Shown: positions 40,790 to 51,436 of the stretch, piece by piece
Layout: the number at the start of each line of letters is the position of its first letter
Numbering within the stretch: the first letter of the stretch is position 1
DNA from: Fusobacterium necrogenes
GTDB lineage: Bacteria; Fusobacteriota; Fusobacteriia; Fusobacteriales; Fusobacteriaceae
NCBI RefSeq assembly: GCF_900450765.1
Contig: NZ_UGGU01000003.1
Location: 1,750,854 to 1,814,853 of the forward strand
Length of the DNA: 64,000 bases
Direction: 5' to 3'
Translations under genes and position numbers: made by a program
The notes under the pieces: model-generated
Databases searched by the model: none
Told to the model about the DNA's origin: nothing
What the model saw: the letters and a program-made list of their open reading frames with translations, nothing else

Positions 40790-41224
40790 ATGAGATATTT
40801 ATTGTTATTATTTTTAGTATTTTCTTTTTCAATGGCTGATACCAAATTTGAAGATTTGAATAAGGAGCATTGGGCATATAATGCTATAAATTCTCTTGTT
40901 GAAAAAGGGATAATAAAAGAAAATAGATATAGATTTGATGGAAATGAACCAACAAGTAGATATGAGTTTGCAGAAGGGTTAGTGAGAACTATTGACTATT
41001 TAGATTTAAAAAAGGCCAATAAGGAAGATCTAAATATATTAGAGGCTTTGATGTTAGAATTTTCTCAAGAATTAAATAAGATAGGTTTTGACGCTAGTAC
41101 TTTCAATGGAAGAATTGATAATATTAATGAGACTATTGAACTTTTAAGAGAAAGAGTCAATGAAAATGAAAAAACTATTGAAGAGTTGAAAAAAAGAGTG
41201 GAAACTCTTGAAAATAAAAATTAA
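40790..41224 (+). CDS. Small secreted protein with SLH-like domain and coiled coil
   Basis: 144 residues. An N-terminal signal peptide (MRYLLLLFLVFSFSMA, cleavage near residue 16) is followed by one S-layer-homology-like domain (FEDLNKEHWAYNAINSLVEKGIIKEN...PTSRYEFAEGLVR). A C-terminal coiled coil (~105-144, heptad-like NETIELLRERVNENEKTIEELKKRVETLE) closes it. SLH domains in outer-membrane bacteria bind peptidoglycan-linked polymers, so a periplasmic or envelope-tethering role is inferred. 17 bp before pgi. Confidence 0.75.
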   Translation: MRYLLLLFLVFSFSMADTKFEDLNKEHWAYNAINSLVEKGIIKENRYRFDGNEPTSRYEFAEGLVRTIDYLDLKKANKEDLNILEALMLEFSQELNKIGFDASTFNGRIDNINETIELLRERVNENEKTIEELKKRVETLENKN

Positions 41225-41241
41225 AATTGGAGGGATGAATA

Positions 41242-42594
41242 GTGAAAAAACTGTCATTTGATTATTCTAAAGCACTTGGGTATGTAAGAGAAGAAGAATT
41301 ATCATTTATGAAAGAACAAATAGTGGTAGCAGAAAGATTTTTAAAAGAAAAAAATGGAGCAGGAAGTGATTTTTTAGGTTGGATTGAACTACCAACTAAC
41401 TATGATAAAACTGAATTTGAAAGAATTAAAGCTACTGCAGAAAAAATAAAAAAAGATTCAGATATTCTTCTTGTTATAGGAATAGGAGGATCATATTTAG
41501 GAGCAAGAGCTGCAATAGATTTCTTATCTCATACTTTCTATAATAATTTACCAAAAGATAAGAGAAAAGGAACAGAGATATTCTATGTAGGAAATAATAT
41601 CTCAGGAGTATATTTAAAACACTTATTAGACATATTAGAAGGAAAAGATTACTCAATCAATGTAATCTCTAAATCAGGAACTACTACTGAACCAGCAATA
41701 GCTTTTAGAGTTCTTAAAAAACATATAGAAGAGAAATATGGAAAAGCAGAAGCTAAAAATAGAATATATGCAACTACAGATAAAGCAAAAGGAGCATTAA
41801 AGAAATTAGCTGATGAAGAAGGATATGAAACATTTGTAATTCCTGATGATGTAGGAGGAAGATTCTCTGTATTAACACCAGTTGGATTACTTCCTATAGC
41901 TTGTGCAGGAATTGATATAGATGAGCTTATGGCAGGGGCTAGAGAGGCTCAAAATGATTATAATGCACCATTTGAAGAGAATGACTGTTACAAGTATGCT
42001 GCAATTAGAAATATTTTAAATAGAAAAGGTAAAAATATTGAGATGTTAATAAACTATGAACCAAGATTACACTATTTTGGTGAGTGGTGGAAACAACTAT
42101 TTGGAGAATCTGAAGGTAAAGATGGAAAAGGCCTATTTCCAGCAGCAGCAGATTTTTCAACTGATTTACACTCAATGGGACAATATATCCAAGATGGAAG
42201 AAGAGAATTATTTGAAACAGCAGTATTAATAGGAGAGCCTGAAGCTGATATAACAATAGAAGCTGAAGAGATAGATTTAGATGGATTAAACTATCTAGCT
42301 GGAAAAGGAATGGATTTTGTAAATAAGAAAGCTGCTCAAGGAACATTACTTGCCCATGTTGATGGAGGAGTACCTAACTTAGTAGTAAATGTACCAGAAG
42401 CTACTCCATTCCACTTAGGATACCTATTCTATTTCTTTGAAAAAGCTTGTGGAATGAGTGGATATATTCTTGGAGTAAATCCTTTTAATCAACCAGGAGT
42501 AGAATCATATAAGGCTAATATGTTTGCATTACTTGGTAAAAAAGGATATGAAAAAGAAGCTGAAATATTAAATAAAAGATTAGAAAATAGATAA
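41242..42594 (+). CDS. pgi: Glucose-6-phosphate isomerase
   Basis: Interconverts glucose-6-P and fructose-6-P. Seen: [16 protein letters not shown], the [15 protein letters not shown] phosphate-binding motif, [17 protein letters not shown], and [21 protein letters not shown]. Length 450, the short Gram-positive/archaeal-like bacterial type. GGAGG precedes a GTG start at 41242 (printed as Met). A terminator follows. Confidence 0.96.
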   Translation: MKKLSFDYSKALGYVREEELSFMKEQIVVAERFLKEKNGAGSDFLGWIELPTNYDKTEFERIKATAEKIKKDSDILLVIGIGGSYLGARAAIDFLSHTFYNNLPKDKRKGTEIFYVGNNISGVYLKHLLDILEGKDYSINVISKSGTTTEPAIAFRVLKKHIEEKYGKAEAKNRIYATTDKAKGALKKLADEEGYETFVIPDDVGGRFSVLTPVGLLPIACAGIDIDELMAGAREAQNDYNAPFEENDCYKYAAIRNILNRKGKNIEMLINYEPRLHYFGEWWKQLFGESEGKDGKGLFPAAADFSTDLHSMGQYIQDGRRELFETAVLIGEPEADITIEAEEIDLDGLNYLAGKGMDFVNKKAAQGTLLAHVDGGVPNLVVNVPEATPFHLGYLFYFFEKACGMSGYILGVNPFNQPGVESYKANMFALLGKKGYEKEAEILNKRLENR

Positions 42595-42613
42595 TTTTAT
42601 ATATTTAAAGCTT

Positions 42614-42643
42614 AGAAGTGAGTTTTTTAACTCACTTCTTTTA
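42614..42643 (+). terminator. Rho-independent terminator after pgi
   Basis: Stem AGAAGTGAGTT / AACTCACTTCT followed by T-rich sequence. Confidence 0.88.
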
Positions 42644-42676
42644 TCATAAATATTTATTAAATAAAAAGGAGAAATA

Positions 42677-43075
42677 ATGAAGTTTATTGAAGAATTTAAA
42701 AAATTTGCATTACGTGGAAATGTATTAGATATGGCAGTAGGAGTTATAGTAGGAGGAGCTTTTAGTAAGATTGTGTCAAGTATGGTAAATGATATGATTA
42801 TGCCTATGATAGGAGTTTTTACAGGAAAGGTTAATATCTCATCTTTAAGTTTAAAGTTACCATCTAGTATAGCAGGAGGGGACTCTGTAGTTATAAAATA
42901 TGGACAATTTTTACAGAATGTTTTAGACTTTACAATAATTTGTTTATGCGTATTTTTTATGGTTAAACTAGTAAATAAACTGATAAAGAAACACGAGGAT
43001 AGTAAACCGACTCCAAAACCAACAAATGAAGAGTTATTATTAAGAGAGATTAGGGATATTTTAAAAGAAAAATAG
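42677..43075 (+). CDS. mscL: Large-conductance mechanosensitive channel
   Basis: 132 residues. An N-terminal amphipathic helix FIEEFKKFALRGNVLDMAVGVIVGGAFSKIV leads into TM1; TM2 is FTIICLCVFFMVKLVNKL; a charged C-terminal helix closes. Homopentameric osmotic safety valve of the inner membrane. AGGAG precedes the ATG. Confidence 0.95.
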   Translation: MKFIEEFKKFALRGNVLDMAVGVIVGGAFSKIVSSMVNDMIMPMIGVFTGKVNISSLSLKLPSSIAGGDSVVIKYGQFLQNVLDFTIICLCVFFMVKLVNKLIKKHEDSKPTPKPTNEELLLREIRDILKEK

Positions 43076-43112
43076 TGTATATAGATAATAATAAAAAAAA
43101 GAGAGAGAATAA

Positions 43113-44486
43113 ATGAATAATCAAGCTGAAAAGTTAGGAGAAACACCTTTAAAAAAATTATTTTTAGTAATGGCAGTACCATCAGTACTAGCTCAACTAA
43201 TAAATGTATTATACAATATTGTAGATAGAATATATATAGGGCACATAAAAGATGTGGGTTCTTTAGCCCTTACAGGGGTAGGAGTAACCTTTCCTATAAT
43301 AATGATAGTTTCCGCTTTTAGTGCTTTTGCTGGTCAAGGAAGCTCACCACTAGCTTCCATTGAATTAGGAGCAAAAAACTATAAAAAAGCTGAGAAAATA
43401 TTGGGAAATAGTACCGCTTTATTGATAGTATTCGCAATAGTATTAACAATCTTTTTTCAAACTTTTAAGACTCCATTGTTATATGCTTTTGGAGCTAGTA
43501 CTAATGTTATAAGATATGCTGAAGAATATATAGGGTTATATTTGTATGGAACTATATTTGTTATGCTATCTTTAGGGCTTAATACTTTTATTAGTGGACA
43601 GGGAAATGCAAAAATAGCTATGTTATCAGTTTTAATAGGGGCAGTGACTAATATTATTCTAGATCCTATATTTATATTTGTATTTGGAATGGGAGTAAGA
43701 GGAGCAGCGTTGGCTACTATTATCTCACAAGCTTTAAGTGCAATTTGGGTTGTATATTTTCTTTTATCTAAAAAAAGTGTAATAAAGATAAAAATAAAAA
43801 ATTTAAATCTAGAGAAAGAGATTTTAAAAAAGACAGGGGCATTAGGAATCTCTCCTTTTATCATGCAAAGTACAGAGAGTTTAGTTCTGTTAACTTTAAA
43901 TTCAGGATTACAAAAATACGGTGGAGATTTATATGTGGGCTCTATGTCAATATTAATAAGTGTATTACAATTAATAACTGTTCCAGTAAATGGAATAACA
44001 CAAGGAATTCAGCCAGTAATAAGTTATAATTTTGGAGCTGGAAATAGAAAAAGAGTTTTACAGACCTTTAAGGGAATGTTAGGGATATGCTTGACTGTAA
44101 CAGTTATAATGGGAGGAATAGGAGTAGCTTTTCCAAAGATATATGTTGGAATTTTTACTGATTCAAAGGAATTGTTTGACTTAACTTCTAAATTTATGCC
44201 AATTTTTGTATTTGGAATGCTTATATTTGGAATACAGCAAGCTATTCAAGGGACTTTTTTAGCTTTAGGACAGGCTAAATATTCAATTTTTATAGCTTTA
44301 TTAAGGAAGGTTATTTTATTAATACCTTTAGCAATTGTTTTACCATTTTTTTTAGGAGTGAATGGAATATACTATGCTGAACCAATTGCTGATATTACAT
44401 CAGTGATAATAGCTAGCATAACTTTTACTTTGACATATAAAAAAATATTAATGAGTAGAAAAATAAAAAATAGAAGAAATTTTTAA
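43113..44486 (+). CDS. MATE-family multidrug/Na+ antiporter
   Basis: 457 residues with 12 membrane segments in two pseudo-repeats: PSVLAQLINVLYNIVDRIYIGHI and the second half starting near GISPFIMQSTESLVLLTLN; GAGNRKRVL is the DinF/NorM-type loop. Exports cationic compounds by Na+ or H+ exchange; substrate unknown. It interrupts what is otherwise the oriC gene cluster. Confidence 0.9.
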   Translation: MNNQAEKLGETPLKKLFLVMAVPSVLAQLINVLYNIVDRIYIGHIKDVGSLALTGVGVTFPIIMIVSAFSAFAGQGSSPLASIELGAKNYKKAEKILGNSTALLIVFAIVLTIFFQTFKTPLLYAFGASTNVIRYAEEYIGLYLYGTIFVMLSLGLNTFISGQGNAKIAMLSVLIGAVTNIILDPIFIFVFGMGVRGAALATIISQALSAIWVVYFLLSKKSVIKIKIKNLNLEKEILKKTGALGISPFIMQSTESLVLLTLNSGLQKYGGDLYVGSMSILISVLQLITVPVNGITQGIQPVISYNFGAGNRKRVLQTFKGMLGICLTVTVIMGGIGVAFPKIYVGIFTDSKELFDLTSKFMPIFVFGMLIFGIQQAIQGTFLALGQAKYSIFIALLRKVILLIPLAIVLPFFLGVNGIYYAEPIADITSVIIASITFTLTYKKILMSRKIKNRRNF

Positions 44487-44497
44487 AAATAGATATT

Positions 44498-44519
44498 TAT
44501 TATTGATTATATATATAAT
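44498..44519 (+). repeat. Iteron copy upstream of yaaA-recF
   Basis: TATTATTGATTATATATATA matches the iteron core except for the usual ACA, here ATA. It lies in the leader of the yaaA-recF-dciA-remB-gyrB gene group. Confidence 0.5.
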
Positions 44520-44665
44520 TATGAGAAACTATTAAATTGAGGAATTGAGAAAGTGAATATAGAAATTTGTAGAGGGGATATAGATAAAGAATTACTGTTA
44601 ATTTAACTAAATTTATGGTAAAATATGTAGTAGATTATTTATGGAAAAGATATAAGGAGAAAGAG

Positions 44666-44872
44666 ATGCAAGAGGTAAAAATATCAACTGAATTTATAAA
44701 ATTAGATCAGTTTTTAAAATGGGCAGGAATTTGTAATACAGGGGTGGATGCAAAATTTTTTATCATAGATGGGAATGTAAAAGTAAATGGAGAAACTGAA
44801 ATTAGAAGAGGAAAGAAATTATATCCAGGAGATAAGGTAGAAATAGCTGAGAAGATTTTTATAATTAAGTAG
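44666..44872 (+). CDS. yaaA: S4-domain RNA-binding protein YaaA
   Basis: 68 residues when started at ATG 44666, which has AAGGAGA 8 bp upstream; the open frame extends to 44615 but without a ribosome site. EFIKLDQFLKWAGICNTGVDAKFFI...VKVNGETEIRRGKKL is the YaaA S4 domain found next to recF in many bacteria. Role in ribosome biogenesis is presumed. Its usual upstream neighbour dnaN is not here. Confidence 0.9.
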   Translation: MQEVKISTEFIKLDQFLKWAGICNTGVDAKFFIIDGNVKVNGETEIRRGKKLYPGDKVEIAEKIFIIK

Positions 44873-44889
44873 GTTGAAATTGAAATAGG

Positions 44890-46008
44890 GTGAATTATGC
44901 TTTGGAGATTTTAGAGATAAATTATATAAATTTTAGAAACTTAATTGATAATAATGTAAAATTTTTTCCAAAGCTCAATTTATTCTTTGGGAAAAATGGA
45001 CAGGGAAAAACTAGCTTATTAGAGGCTGTATATTTCAATGCCACAGGAAAGAGTTTTAGAACAACTAAAAGTACTGAAATGATGAAGTATGGAGTGAAAA
45101 GAGCAGGCGTATATATACTCTATAGAGATAGCATAAGTGAAAAAACTCTTACAGTTAAATTTAATGATAGCAAAAAAGAATATTATTATAATAGTAAAAA
45201 AGTAACTTATGATGAGTTTTATGGAAAGTTAAATGTTGTTACATATATACCAGAGGATATAGTACTAATAACAGGTTCTCCATCTATCAGGAGAACTTTT
45301 TTTGACGGGGAGATAGCTCAAACAAATAGTGAATATTTTCAAGATTTAAAAAATTATAATAAGCTACTTAAAATAAGAAATAAGTATTTAAAGGAGCAAA
45401 GGACAAAAGAGATAGAGTATCAAGTATATGAAGAAGAATTTGTAAAATATGGAGCTAAAGTAATTGAGAAAAGATTGGAATATGTGCAAAAAATTTCGAT
45501 AATTTTAAACTTGAACTACAGAAAGCTATTTGATAATGAAAAAGAGTTAAGTTTGAGTTATGACTGTCATTTAGGAAATATAAAAAAAATGAGTATAAAG
45601 GAGATAGAGGAGCTTTTAAAAGAGAAGATAAAGAAAAGTTTTAATCAAGAGAAAAGATATGGCTTTTCACTATGTGGACCACAAAAGGATGATTTTTTAT
45701 TTATTTTAAATGGACATGAAGCTAAATCAACAGCATCACAAGGAGAAAAAAAATCTATAATTTTTTCACTAAAACTTTCTGAGATAGATATGGTGATACG
45801 TGAAAAAAAAGAGAATCCAGTACTTATAATAGATGACATCTCTTCTTATTTTGATTCAAATAGAAAGAATAGTATACTTGGTTATCTCAGAAAAAGAAAT
45901 ATCCAAGTTTTAATAAGTTCAACTGGAGATTTAGGAATAGAGTCAGAGAATTTTTATGTAGAGGGTGGTGAGATAAGATATGGCACAGGATTTGAACAAT
46001 GTAAGTGA
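44890..46008 (+). CDS. recF: DNA replication and repair protein RecF
   Basis: SMC-like ATPase loading RecA at gaps. It has INFRNLIDN, Walker A FGKNGQGKTSLLEAVYF, the signature TASQGEKKSIIFSLKLSEI and Walker B PVLIIDDISSYFD. The start is uncertain: the open frame begins at GTG 44890, while TTG 44902 (LEILEINYINFRN) with GGGTG upstream fits the family N-terminus better. The 3' end overlaps dciA by 29 bp. Confidence 0.94.
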   Translation: MNYALEILEINYINFRNLIDNNVKFFPKLNLFFGKNGQGKTSLLEAVYFNATGKSFRTTKSTEMMKYGVKRAGVYILYRDSISEKTLTVKFNDSKKEYYYNSKKVTYDEFYGKLNVVTYIPEDIVLITGSPSIRRTFFDGEIAQTNSEYFQDLKNYNKLLKIRNKYLKEQRTKEIEYQVYEEEFVKYGAKVIEKRLEYVQKISIILNLNYRKLFDNEKELSLSYDCHLGNIKKMSIKEIEELLKEKIKKSFNQEKRYGFSLCGPQKDDFLFILNGHEAKSTASQGEKKSIIFSLKLSEIDMVIREKKENPVLIIDDISSYFDSNRKNSILGYLRKRNIQVLISSTGDLGIESENFYVEGGEIRYGTGFEQCK

Positions 46009-46600
46009 GATGATAGACACAGCAATAGGTAAAAGTATGAGATTGAAAGAAGGAGTGCTGAAGGCTGAATGGGAGAAGATTGTAGGAAAAATTTGTGAGA
46101 AATGCCAACCTGAATACATAAAAGATGGAGTTCTTTACATAAGAGTTGAAAGCCCTGTTTTTATTCATCATTTAACCTTTGAAAAGAATAAGTATATAGA
46201 AAAAGTAAATAAGTATTTTTGTAAAAAAGTTATAAAAGACATAGTTGTAAAGACAGGAAAATTAAGTGAAATTATGAATGAATACCTAGATAGAGAAAAA
46301 GAAGAGGTAATCATTGAAAAAAAAGCTAAATTAAAAGAGGATGAGATAGCAGAAGAGTTAGAAAATGTTGCTTTAGATGGAAATAACATAGGAATAATGC
46401 AAAAGATAACATATCTCAGGGAATTAGCTATAGAAAGAGAGAAATACTTATTGGCTAATGGATATAAGAAATGTAAAGTATGTGGAATGTTATACGAAGG
46501 AGAAGAGAATTTTTGTAGAGTCTGTCTTGATACAGGTGAGGCTAAAAAATTCTTGAAAGGACATGAAAGATCAAAGAGTATAGAGGACAGTGAAGAGTGA
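45980..46600 (+). CDS. DciA-like helicase operator (DUF721) with C-terminal zinc ribbon
   Basis: 206 residues. The DUF721/DciA domain (~5-95: IDTAIGKSMRLKEGVLKAEWEKIVGKICEK...LYIRVESPVFIHHLTFEKN) is the predicted ancestral DnaB-helicase operator in bacteria lacking DnaC/DnaI. A charged linker leads to a C-terminal zinc-ribbon-like motif with CxxC pairs at about Cys165/168 and Cys179/182 (CKVCGMLYEGEENFCRVC). The ribbon is an extra domain relative to classical DciA. It starts inside recF and overlaps remB, so it is tightly coupled to both. Confidence 0.85.
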   Translation: MAQDLNNVSEMIDTAIGKSMRLKEGVLKAEWEKIVGKICEKCQPEYIKDGVLYIRVESPVFIHHLTFEKNKYIEKVNKYFCKKVIKDIVVKTGKLSEIMNEYLDREKEEVIIEKKAKLKEDEIAEELENVALDGNNIGIMQKITYLRELAIEREKYLLANGYKKCKVCGMLYEGEENFCRVCLDTGEAKKFLKGHERSKSIEDSEE

Positions 46601-46860
46601 TGTATGTTTATCTTGAAAATAATTTGTTGATTCCTAGTAAGGAAATAATAATTATTATTGACTATATACATTTTATGAGTGAGAAAAATACTAAATTTTA
46701 TAGGGAAGAGTTAAAGAAAAAAGAGCTTGTTGATTTAACTGAAAAAGAGAGAAAAACAGTCATAATAACAGATAATAAGATATATATTTCATCATATGGA
46801 AAGCAGACTTTAATGAGTAGGAGCAATGAATTTTTTAATATAATTGGAGGTAGAAAGTGA
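46600..46860 (+). CDS. remB: RemB/YaaB-like DUF370 protein
   Basis: 86 residues, [25 protein letters not shown]...[21 protein letters not shown], matching Bacillus RemB (YaaB), which sits between recF and gyrB there too. I start at ATG 46600, which overlaps the dciA stop (TGATG). It contains an iteron copy at 46653 and its last codons hold the gyrB ribosome site. Confidence 0.82.
   Translation: MYVYLENNLLIPSKEIIIIIDYIHFMSEKNTKFYREELKKKELVDLTEKERKTVIITDNKIYISSYGKQTLMSRSNEFFNIIGGRK
46653..46674 (+). repeat. Iteron copy inside remB
   Basis: TATTATTGACTATATACATT matches the iteron core fully and is close to the copy at 33529. It encodes IIIIDYIHF in remB. Confidence 0.6.
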
Positions 46861-48764
46861 GCGATAATTATCAAGCAGAAGATATTACAGTCCTAGAAGG
46901 ATTAGAAGCGGTAAGAAAAAGACCAGGAATGTATATAGGTACAACTTCTGAGAGAGGATTGCACCATCTGGTATGGGAAATAGTAGATAACTCAGTGGAT
47001 GAAGCATTAGCTGGGTATTGCACTCATATAGAAGTGAGTATACTTCCAGATAATATCATAGAGGTAGTAGATAATGGAAGAGGAATTCCAGTTGGAATAC
47101 ACCCTAAATATGGAAAATCAGCATTAGAGATAGTTTTGACTGTGTTACATGCCGGAGGAAAATTTGAAAATGATAATTATAAGGTATCTGGTGGTCTACA
47201 TGGAGTTGGAGTTTCAGTAGTTAATGCTCTTTCTCTTTGGACAGAAGTGGAGGTAAAGAAAGATGGAAAGGTATGGTACCAAAGATACAATAGAGGGATA
47301 CCAGAAGAACCAGTAAAAGAGATTGGAGTGACAAAAGAACATGGAACGACAGTTAGATTTAAGGCTGATCATGAAATATTTGAAACATTGATCTATGATT
47401 ATAATACTTTAAAAAATAGATTAAAAGAACTAGCCTATCTAAATAAAGGTCTGGTAATAACTCTTACAGATTCGAGAAAAGAGCCTTTTAAGAAGGAAGT
47501 TTTTGAATTTGAAGGAGGAATAGCTGATTTTTTAAGAGAGATAACTGAAGATACAGAGAAGTTGATAAAAGAACCTATTTATATGACAGGAGAGGTTGAG
47601 AATATAGGAGTAGAGATAGCTTTTCTATATACAGTTAACCAGTCTGAGGTGATATATTCATTTGTAAATAATATTAATACACATGAGGGAGGAACTCATG
47701 TTCAAGGATTTAGAACAGCACTTACTAGAATAATAAATGATGTTGGAAAAGCTCAGGGACTACTAAAAGACAAAGATGGAAAGTTACAAGGTTCAGATAT
47801 TAGAGAAGGTGTTACAGGAATCGTTTCTGTAAAAGTCCCTCAGCCACAATTTGAGGGTCAAACTAAAACAAAGTTAGGAAATTCAGAAATTACAGGGATT
47901 GTATCTACAATAGTTGGAACTCAACTTAAAATGGTATTAGAGGATAATCCTAGCGATACTAAGGTCATAATAGAGAAAATATTGAATTCTAAAAAAGCTA
48001 GAGAAGCAGCTCAAAGAGCAAGAGAGTTAGTACTTAGAAAATCGGCATTAGAAGTGGGATCATTACCAGGAAAATTAGCAGATTGTTCATCTAAAAATCC
48101 AGAGGAGTGTGAGATATATATAGTTGAAGGAGACTCAGCTGGAGGATCAGCAAAACAAGGAAGAGATAGATACCATCAAGCTATATTACCACTTAGAGGA
48201 AAAATATTAAACGTTGAAAAAGCTGGTCTTCATAGAGCTCTTGAAAATAATGAGGTAAGAGCTATGATTACAGCCTTTGGTACAGGAATAGGAGATAATT
48301 TTAATATTGAGAAACTAAGATATGGCAAGATAATACTTATGACTGATGCTGATGTTGATGGTGCTCATATCAGAACTCTTTTATTAACGTTCATATACAG
48401 ATACATGATAGAATTAATATATAATGGAAATGTTTATATAGCTCAACCACCGCTATATAAGATATCTTATGGAAAACAGATAAAGTATGCTTATTCAGAT
48501 AGAGAGTTAAAAGAGATAACAGATACATTTGAGGGAGAGGATAAAAAATATACTCTTCAAAGATATAAAGGGCTAGGGGAGATGAATCCAGAACAGCTTT
48601 GGGAAACTACGATGGACCCTCAAAATAGAACACTTCTTAAGGTTACAATAGATGATGCTAGAGCAGCGGATATGCTATTTGATAAACTTATGGGAGATAA
48701 GGTAGATCCAAGAAGAGAGTTTATAGAAGAGAATGCCGAGTATGTAAAGAACTTGGATATATAA
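46857..48764 (+). CDS. gyrB: DNA gyrase subunit B
   Basis: 635 residues. ATPase domain with [24 protein letters not shown] and [15 protein letters not shown]; the TOPRIM domain has [15 protein letters not shown] and [14 protein letters not shown]; a C-terminal [21 protein letters not shown] follows. Start is GTG 46857 behind GGAGG, overlapping the remB stop by 4 bp. Works with GyrA to introduce negative supercoils. Confidence 0.98.
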   Translation: MSDNYQAEDITVLEGLEAVRKRPGMYIGTTSERGLHHLVWEIVDNSVDEALAGYCTHIEVSILPDNIIEVVDNGRGIPVGIHPKYGKSALEIVLTVLHAGGKFENDNYKVSGGLHGVGVSVVNALSLWTEVEVKKDGKVWYQRYNRGIPEEPVKEIGVTKEHGTTVRFKADHEIFETLIYDYNTLKNRLKELAYLNKGLVITLTDSRKEPFKKEVFEFEGGIADFLREITEDTEKLIKEPIYMTGEVENIGVEIAFLYTVNQSEVIYSFVNNINTHEGGTHVQGFRTALTRIINDVGKAQGLLKDKDGKLQGSDIREGVTGIVSVKVPQPQFEGQTKTKLGNSEITGIVSTIVGTQLKMVLEDNPSDTKVIIEKILNSKKAREAAQRARELVLRKSALEVGSLPGKLADCSSKNPEECEIYIVEGDSAGGSAKQGRDRYHQAILPLRGKILNVEKAGLHRALENNEVRAMITAFGTGIGDNFNIEKLRYGKIILMTDADVDGAHIRTLLLTFIYRYMIELIYNGNVYIAQPPLYKISYGKQIKYAYSDRELKEITDTFEGEDKKYTLQRYKGLGEMNPEQLWETTMDPQNRTLLKVTIDDARAADMLFDKLMGDKVDPRREFIEENAEYVKNLDI

Positions 48765-48835
48765 TCTATAGATTATAGAATTCTTAGATTGTGTGCTGCA
48801 ATCTATTGAAAAAATTAAGAATAAGAGGAGGGGAA

Positions 48836-48849
48836 ACTGCCTAGGCAGT
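48836..48849 (+). promoter_or_regulatory. Palindrome between the Shine-Dalgarno and start codon of gyrA
   Basis: ACTGCCTAGGCAGT is a perfect 14-bp palindrome lying between AGGAGG (48826-48831) and ATG 48858, which are 26 bases apart. Folded as a 5-bp stem with a CTAG loop it would bring the ribosome site to about 12 bases from the ATG. It could also be an operator. Confidence 0.6.
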
Positions 48850-48857
48850 ATAATCGT

Positions 48858-51401
48858 ATGTCAAATATAAATAATAGATACATAGAAGATGAAATGAAAG
48901 AGTCATACCTTGATTATTCAATGAGTGTTATAGTAAGTAGAGCTCTTCCTGATGTAAGGGATGGAATGAAACCTGTACATAGAAGAATATTATTTGCTAT
49001 GAATGAACTTGGTATGAGTTTTGATAAACCATATAAAAAGTCAGCTAGAATCGTTGGAGAAGTACTAGGTAAATACCATCCACATGGGGATTCAGCTGTA
49101 TATGGTACGATGGTAAGAATGGCTCAAGACTTTAACTACAGATATCCACTTATCTCAGGACATGGAAACTTTGGTTCTATAGATGGAGATTCAGCAGCAG
49201 CAATGAGATATACTGAGGCTAGAATGGCAAAGATAAGTAATGAGCTTTTAGAAGATATAGATAAAAATACAATAGATTTTAGAAAGAACTTTGATGACTC
49301 ATTAGATGAGCCAACAGTATTGCCAGCAAAACTACCAAATCTATTACTAAATGGAGCTACTGGAATAGCTGTAGGAATGGCTACTAATATTCCACCTCAT
49401 AATTTAGGAGAGATAGTAGATGGAACATTGGCTCTTATAGATAATCCAGAGCTTGCACCGTTAGATTTGATGGAATATATAAAGGGACCAGATTTTCCTA
49501 CTGGTGGTATAATAGATGGAGATAAGGGTATAAAAGATGCCTATATGACTGGTAGAGGAAAAGTAAGAGTAAGAGGGAAAATTGAGATAGAAGAGTTGAA
49601 AAATGGAAAAATAAATATTATAATAAGAGAGATACCATACCAGTTAAATAAGGCAACTTTGATAGAGAAGATTGCAGAGTTGGTAAAAGATAAGAAGATA
49701 GTAGGAATCTCAGATTTAAGAGATGAATCAGATAGAGATGGAATAAGAGTTGTTATAGAGTTAAAAAAGGGAGAGGAACCAGAACTTATTCTAAATAAGC
49801 TGTACAAGTATACAGATCTACAAAGTACATTTGGAATTATAATGCTAGCTTTAGTTAATAATACGCCTAAGGTTCTTAACTTGAAACAAATTATAGAAGA
49901 GTATATAAAACATAGATTTGAAGTAATTACAAGAAGAACTGAATTTAATCTTGATAAAGCAGAGAAAAGAGCCCATATTTTACAAGGATATAGAATAGCT
50001 TTAAATAATATAGATAGAATAATAGAATTAGTTAGAGCAGCTACTGATGGAAATCAAGCTAGAGAGCAATTAATTGAAAAGTATGGATTTACGGATGTTC
50101 AAGCTAGAGCTATACTAGATATGAAGTTGCAAAGACTTACTGGACTTGAAAGAGATAAGGTAGAAGCTGAGTATCAGGAGATAGAAAAATATATAGGTGA
50201 ATTAAAAGATATATTAGCCCATGATTCGAAGATATATGATATAATGAAAAATGAGCTTCAAGAGTTAAAAGATAAGTATAATGATGAGAGAAGAACTATT
50301 ATAGAAAAAGAGAGAAAAGAGATCAGTCCAGAAGATTTAATAAAAGATGAAGAGGTAATACTCACTTTCACAAACAAGGGTTATGTCAAGAGAATGGAGC
50401 TAAGTAAATATAAAGCCCAAAGAAGAGGTGGAAAAGGAGTAGCTAGTCAAAATACAGTAGAAGATGATTTTGTAGAAAATATAGAGTCAGCTAGTAATTT
50501 AGATACCTTAATGGTATTTACAAATCAGGGAAGAGTATACAATATAAAAGTATATGAGATTCCAGAAACTTCAAAACAATCTAGAGGAAGATTGATAGGT
50601 AACATCATAAATCTTAAAGATGATGAGAAAATTAGAGCTATTATAAAAACTAGAGATTTCTCTAATGAAAATGAGGTAATTTTTGTAACTAAAGAGGGAA
50701 TTGTAAAGAAAACAAATTTAAGTGAATTTAAAAATATCAACAGTTCTGGGTTAAAAGCAATTAAATTAAAAGAAAAAGATGATATAATATATGTAGGAAT
50801 GATACAGGATATAGAAAAAGAGCAGCTACTTATAGCTACTGAGCGTGGATATTCAGTGAGATTTATCTGTGGGGAGATAAGAACTACAGGTAGAGATACT
50901 ATGGGAGTAAAGGGGCTTACCTTAAGAGAAGGGGATACAGTAGTTTCAGCTCTTCTCATAAAAGATATAGAAAATAGTAGTATTTTGACTATTACAGAGA
51001 ATGGTTATGGTAAAAGAACTAGAATAGATGAATATCCATTACAATCAAGAAGTGGTAAAGGAGTTATCAATTTGAGATGTAGTCCTAAGACTGGAGCTGT
51101 TGTTTCGGTTCTTACAGTATCAAATGGTGAACAGCTTATGGCGATTACATCTTCTGGAGTTATTATAAGAATAGCTGTTGAAGATATAGTACTTTATGGA
51201 AGAGCTACTCAAGGTGTCATTATCATGAAAGTAAATGGTAAAGATGAAAAAGTTGTTTCTATAACAAGGGTAAAATCTGAAGACAGTGAGGAAGAAGATA
51301 TAGAGAAAGCAGAACAAGCAGCAACTATAGATGAGGAATTAACTTCAAAGGAGATAGAGAGCTCTGAGGAAGAGGAGTTAATAGAGGAGACTGTAGATTA
51401 A
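48858..51401 (+). CDS. gyrA: DNA gyrase subunit A
   Basis: 847 residues. The breakage-reunion domain has catalytic Tyr118 ([11 protein letters not shown]). The quinolone-determining region [17 protein letters not shown] has Ser79 and Gly83, the unmutated residues known in quinolone-susceptible Fusobacterium (Ser79Leu/Gly83Arg accompany resistance in F. canifelinum). The C-terminal beta-pinwheel carries the GyrA box QRRGGKG. An acidic tail ([13 protein letters not shown]...) ends it. It follows gyrB after a 93-bp spacer with an unusual leader palindrome. Confidence 0.98.
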   Translation: MSNINNRYIEDEMKESYLDYSMSVIVSRALPDVRDGMKPVHRRILFAMNELGMSFDKPYKKSARIVGEVLGKYHPHGDSAVYGTMVRMAQDFNYRYPLISGHGNFGSIDGDSAAAMRYTEARMAKISNELLEDIDKNTIDFRKNFDDSLDEPTVLPAKLPNLLLNGATGIAVGMATNIPPHNLGEIVDGTLALIDNPELAPLDLMEYIKGPDFPTGGIIDGDKGIKDAYMTGRGKVRVRGKIEIEELKNGKINIIIREIPYQLNKATLIEKIAELVKDKKIVGISDLRDESDRDGIRVVIELKKGEEPELILNKLYKYTDLQSTFGIIMLALVNNTPKVLNLKQIIEEYIKHRFEVITRRTEFNLDKAEKRAHILQGYRIALNNIDRIIELVRAATDGNQAREQLIEKYGFTDVQARAILDMKLQRLTGLERDKVEAEYQEIEKYIGELKDILAHDSKIYDIMKNELQELKDKYNDERRTIIEKERKEISPEDLIKDEEVILTFTNKGYVKRMELSKYKAQRRGGKGVASQNTVEDDFVENIESASNLDTLMVFTNQGRVYNIKVYEIPETSKQSRGRLIGNIINLKDDEKIRAIIKTRDFSNENEVIFVTKEGIVKKTNLSEFKNINSSGLKAIKLKEKDDIIYVGMIQDIEKEQLLIATERGYSVRFICGEIRTTGRDTMGVKGLTLREGDTVVSALLIKDIENSSILTITENGYGKRTRIDEYPLQSRSGKGVINLRCSPKTGAVVSVLTVSNGEQLMAITSSGVIIRIAVEDIVLYGRATQGVIIMKVNGKDEKVVSITRVKSEDSEEEDIEKAEQAATIDEELTSKEIESSEEEELIEETVD

Positions 51402-51436
51402 TTAAAGTCTCATTTACAAAATATGAGGTGATATAT

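Noticed and set aside
42580..43182. 200-residue minus-strand frame opposite mscL
   Set aside because: Antisense to a well-supported mscL gene; low-complexity hydrophobic translation without family features.
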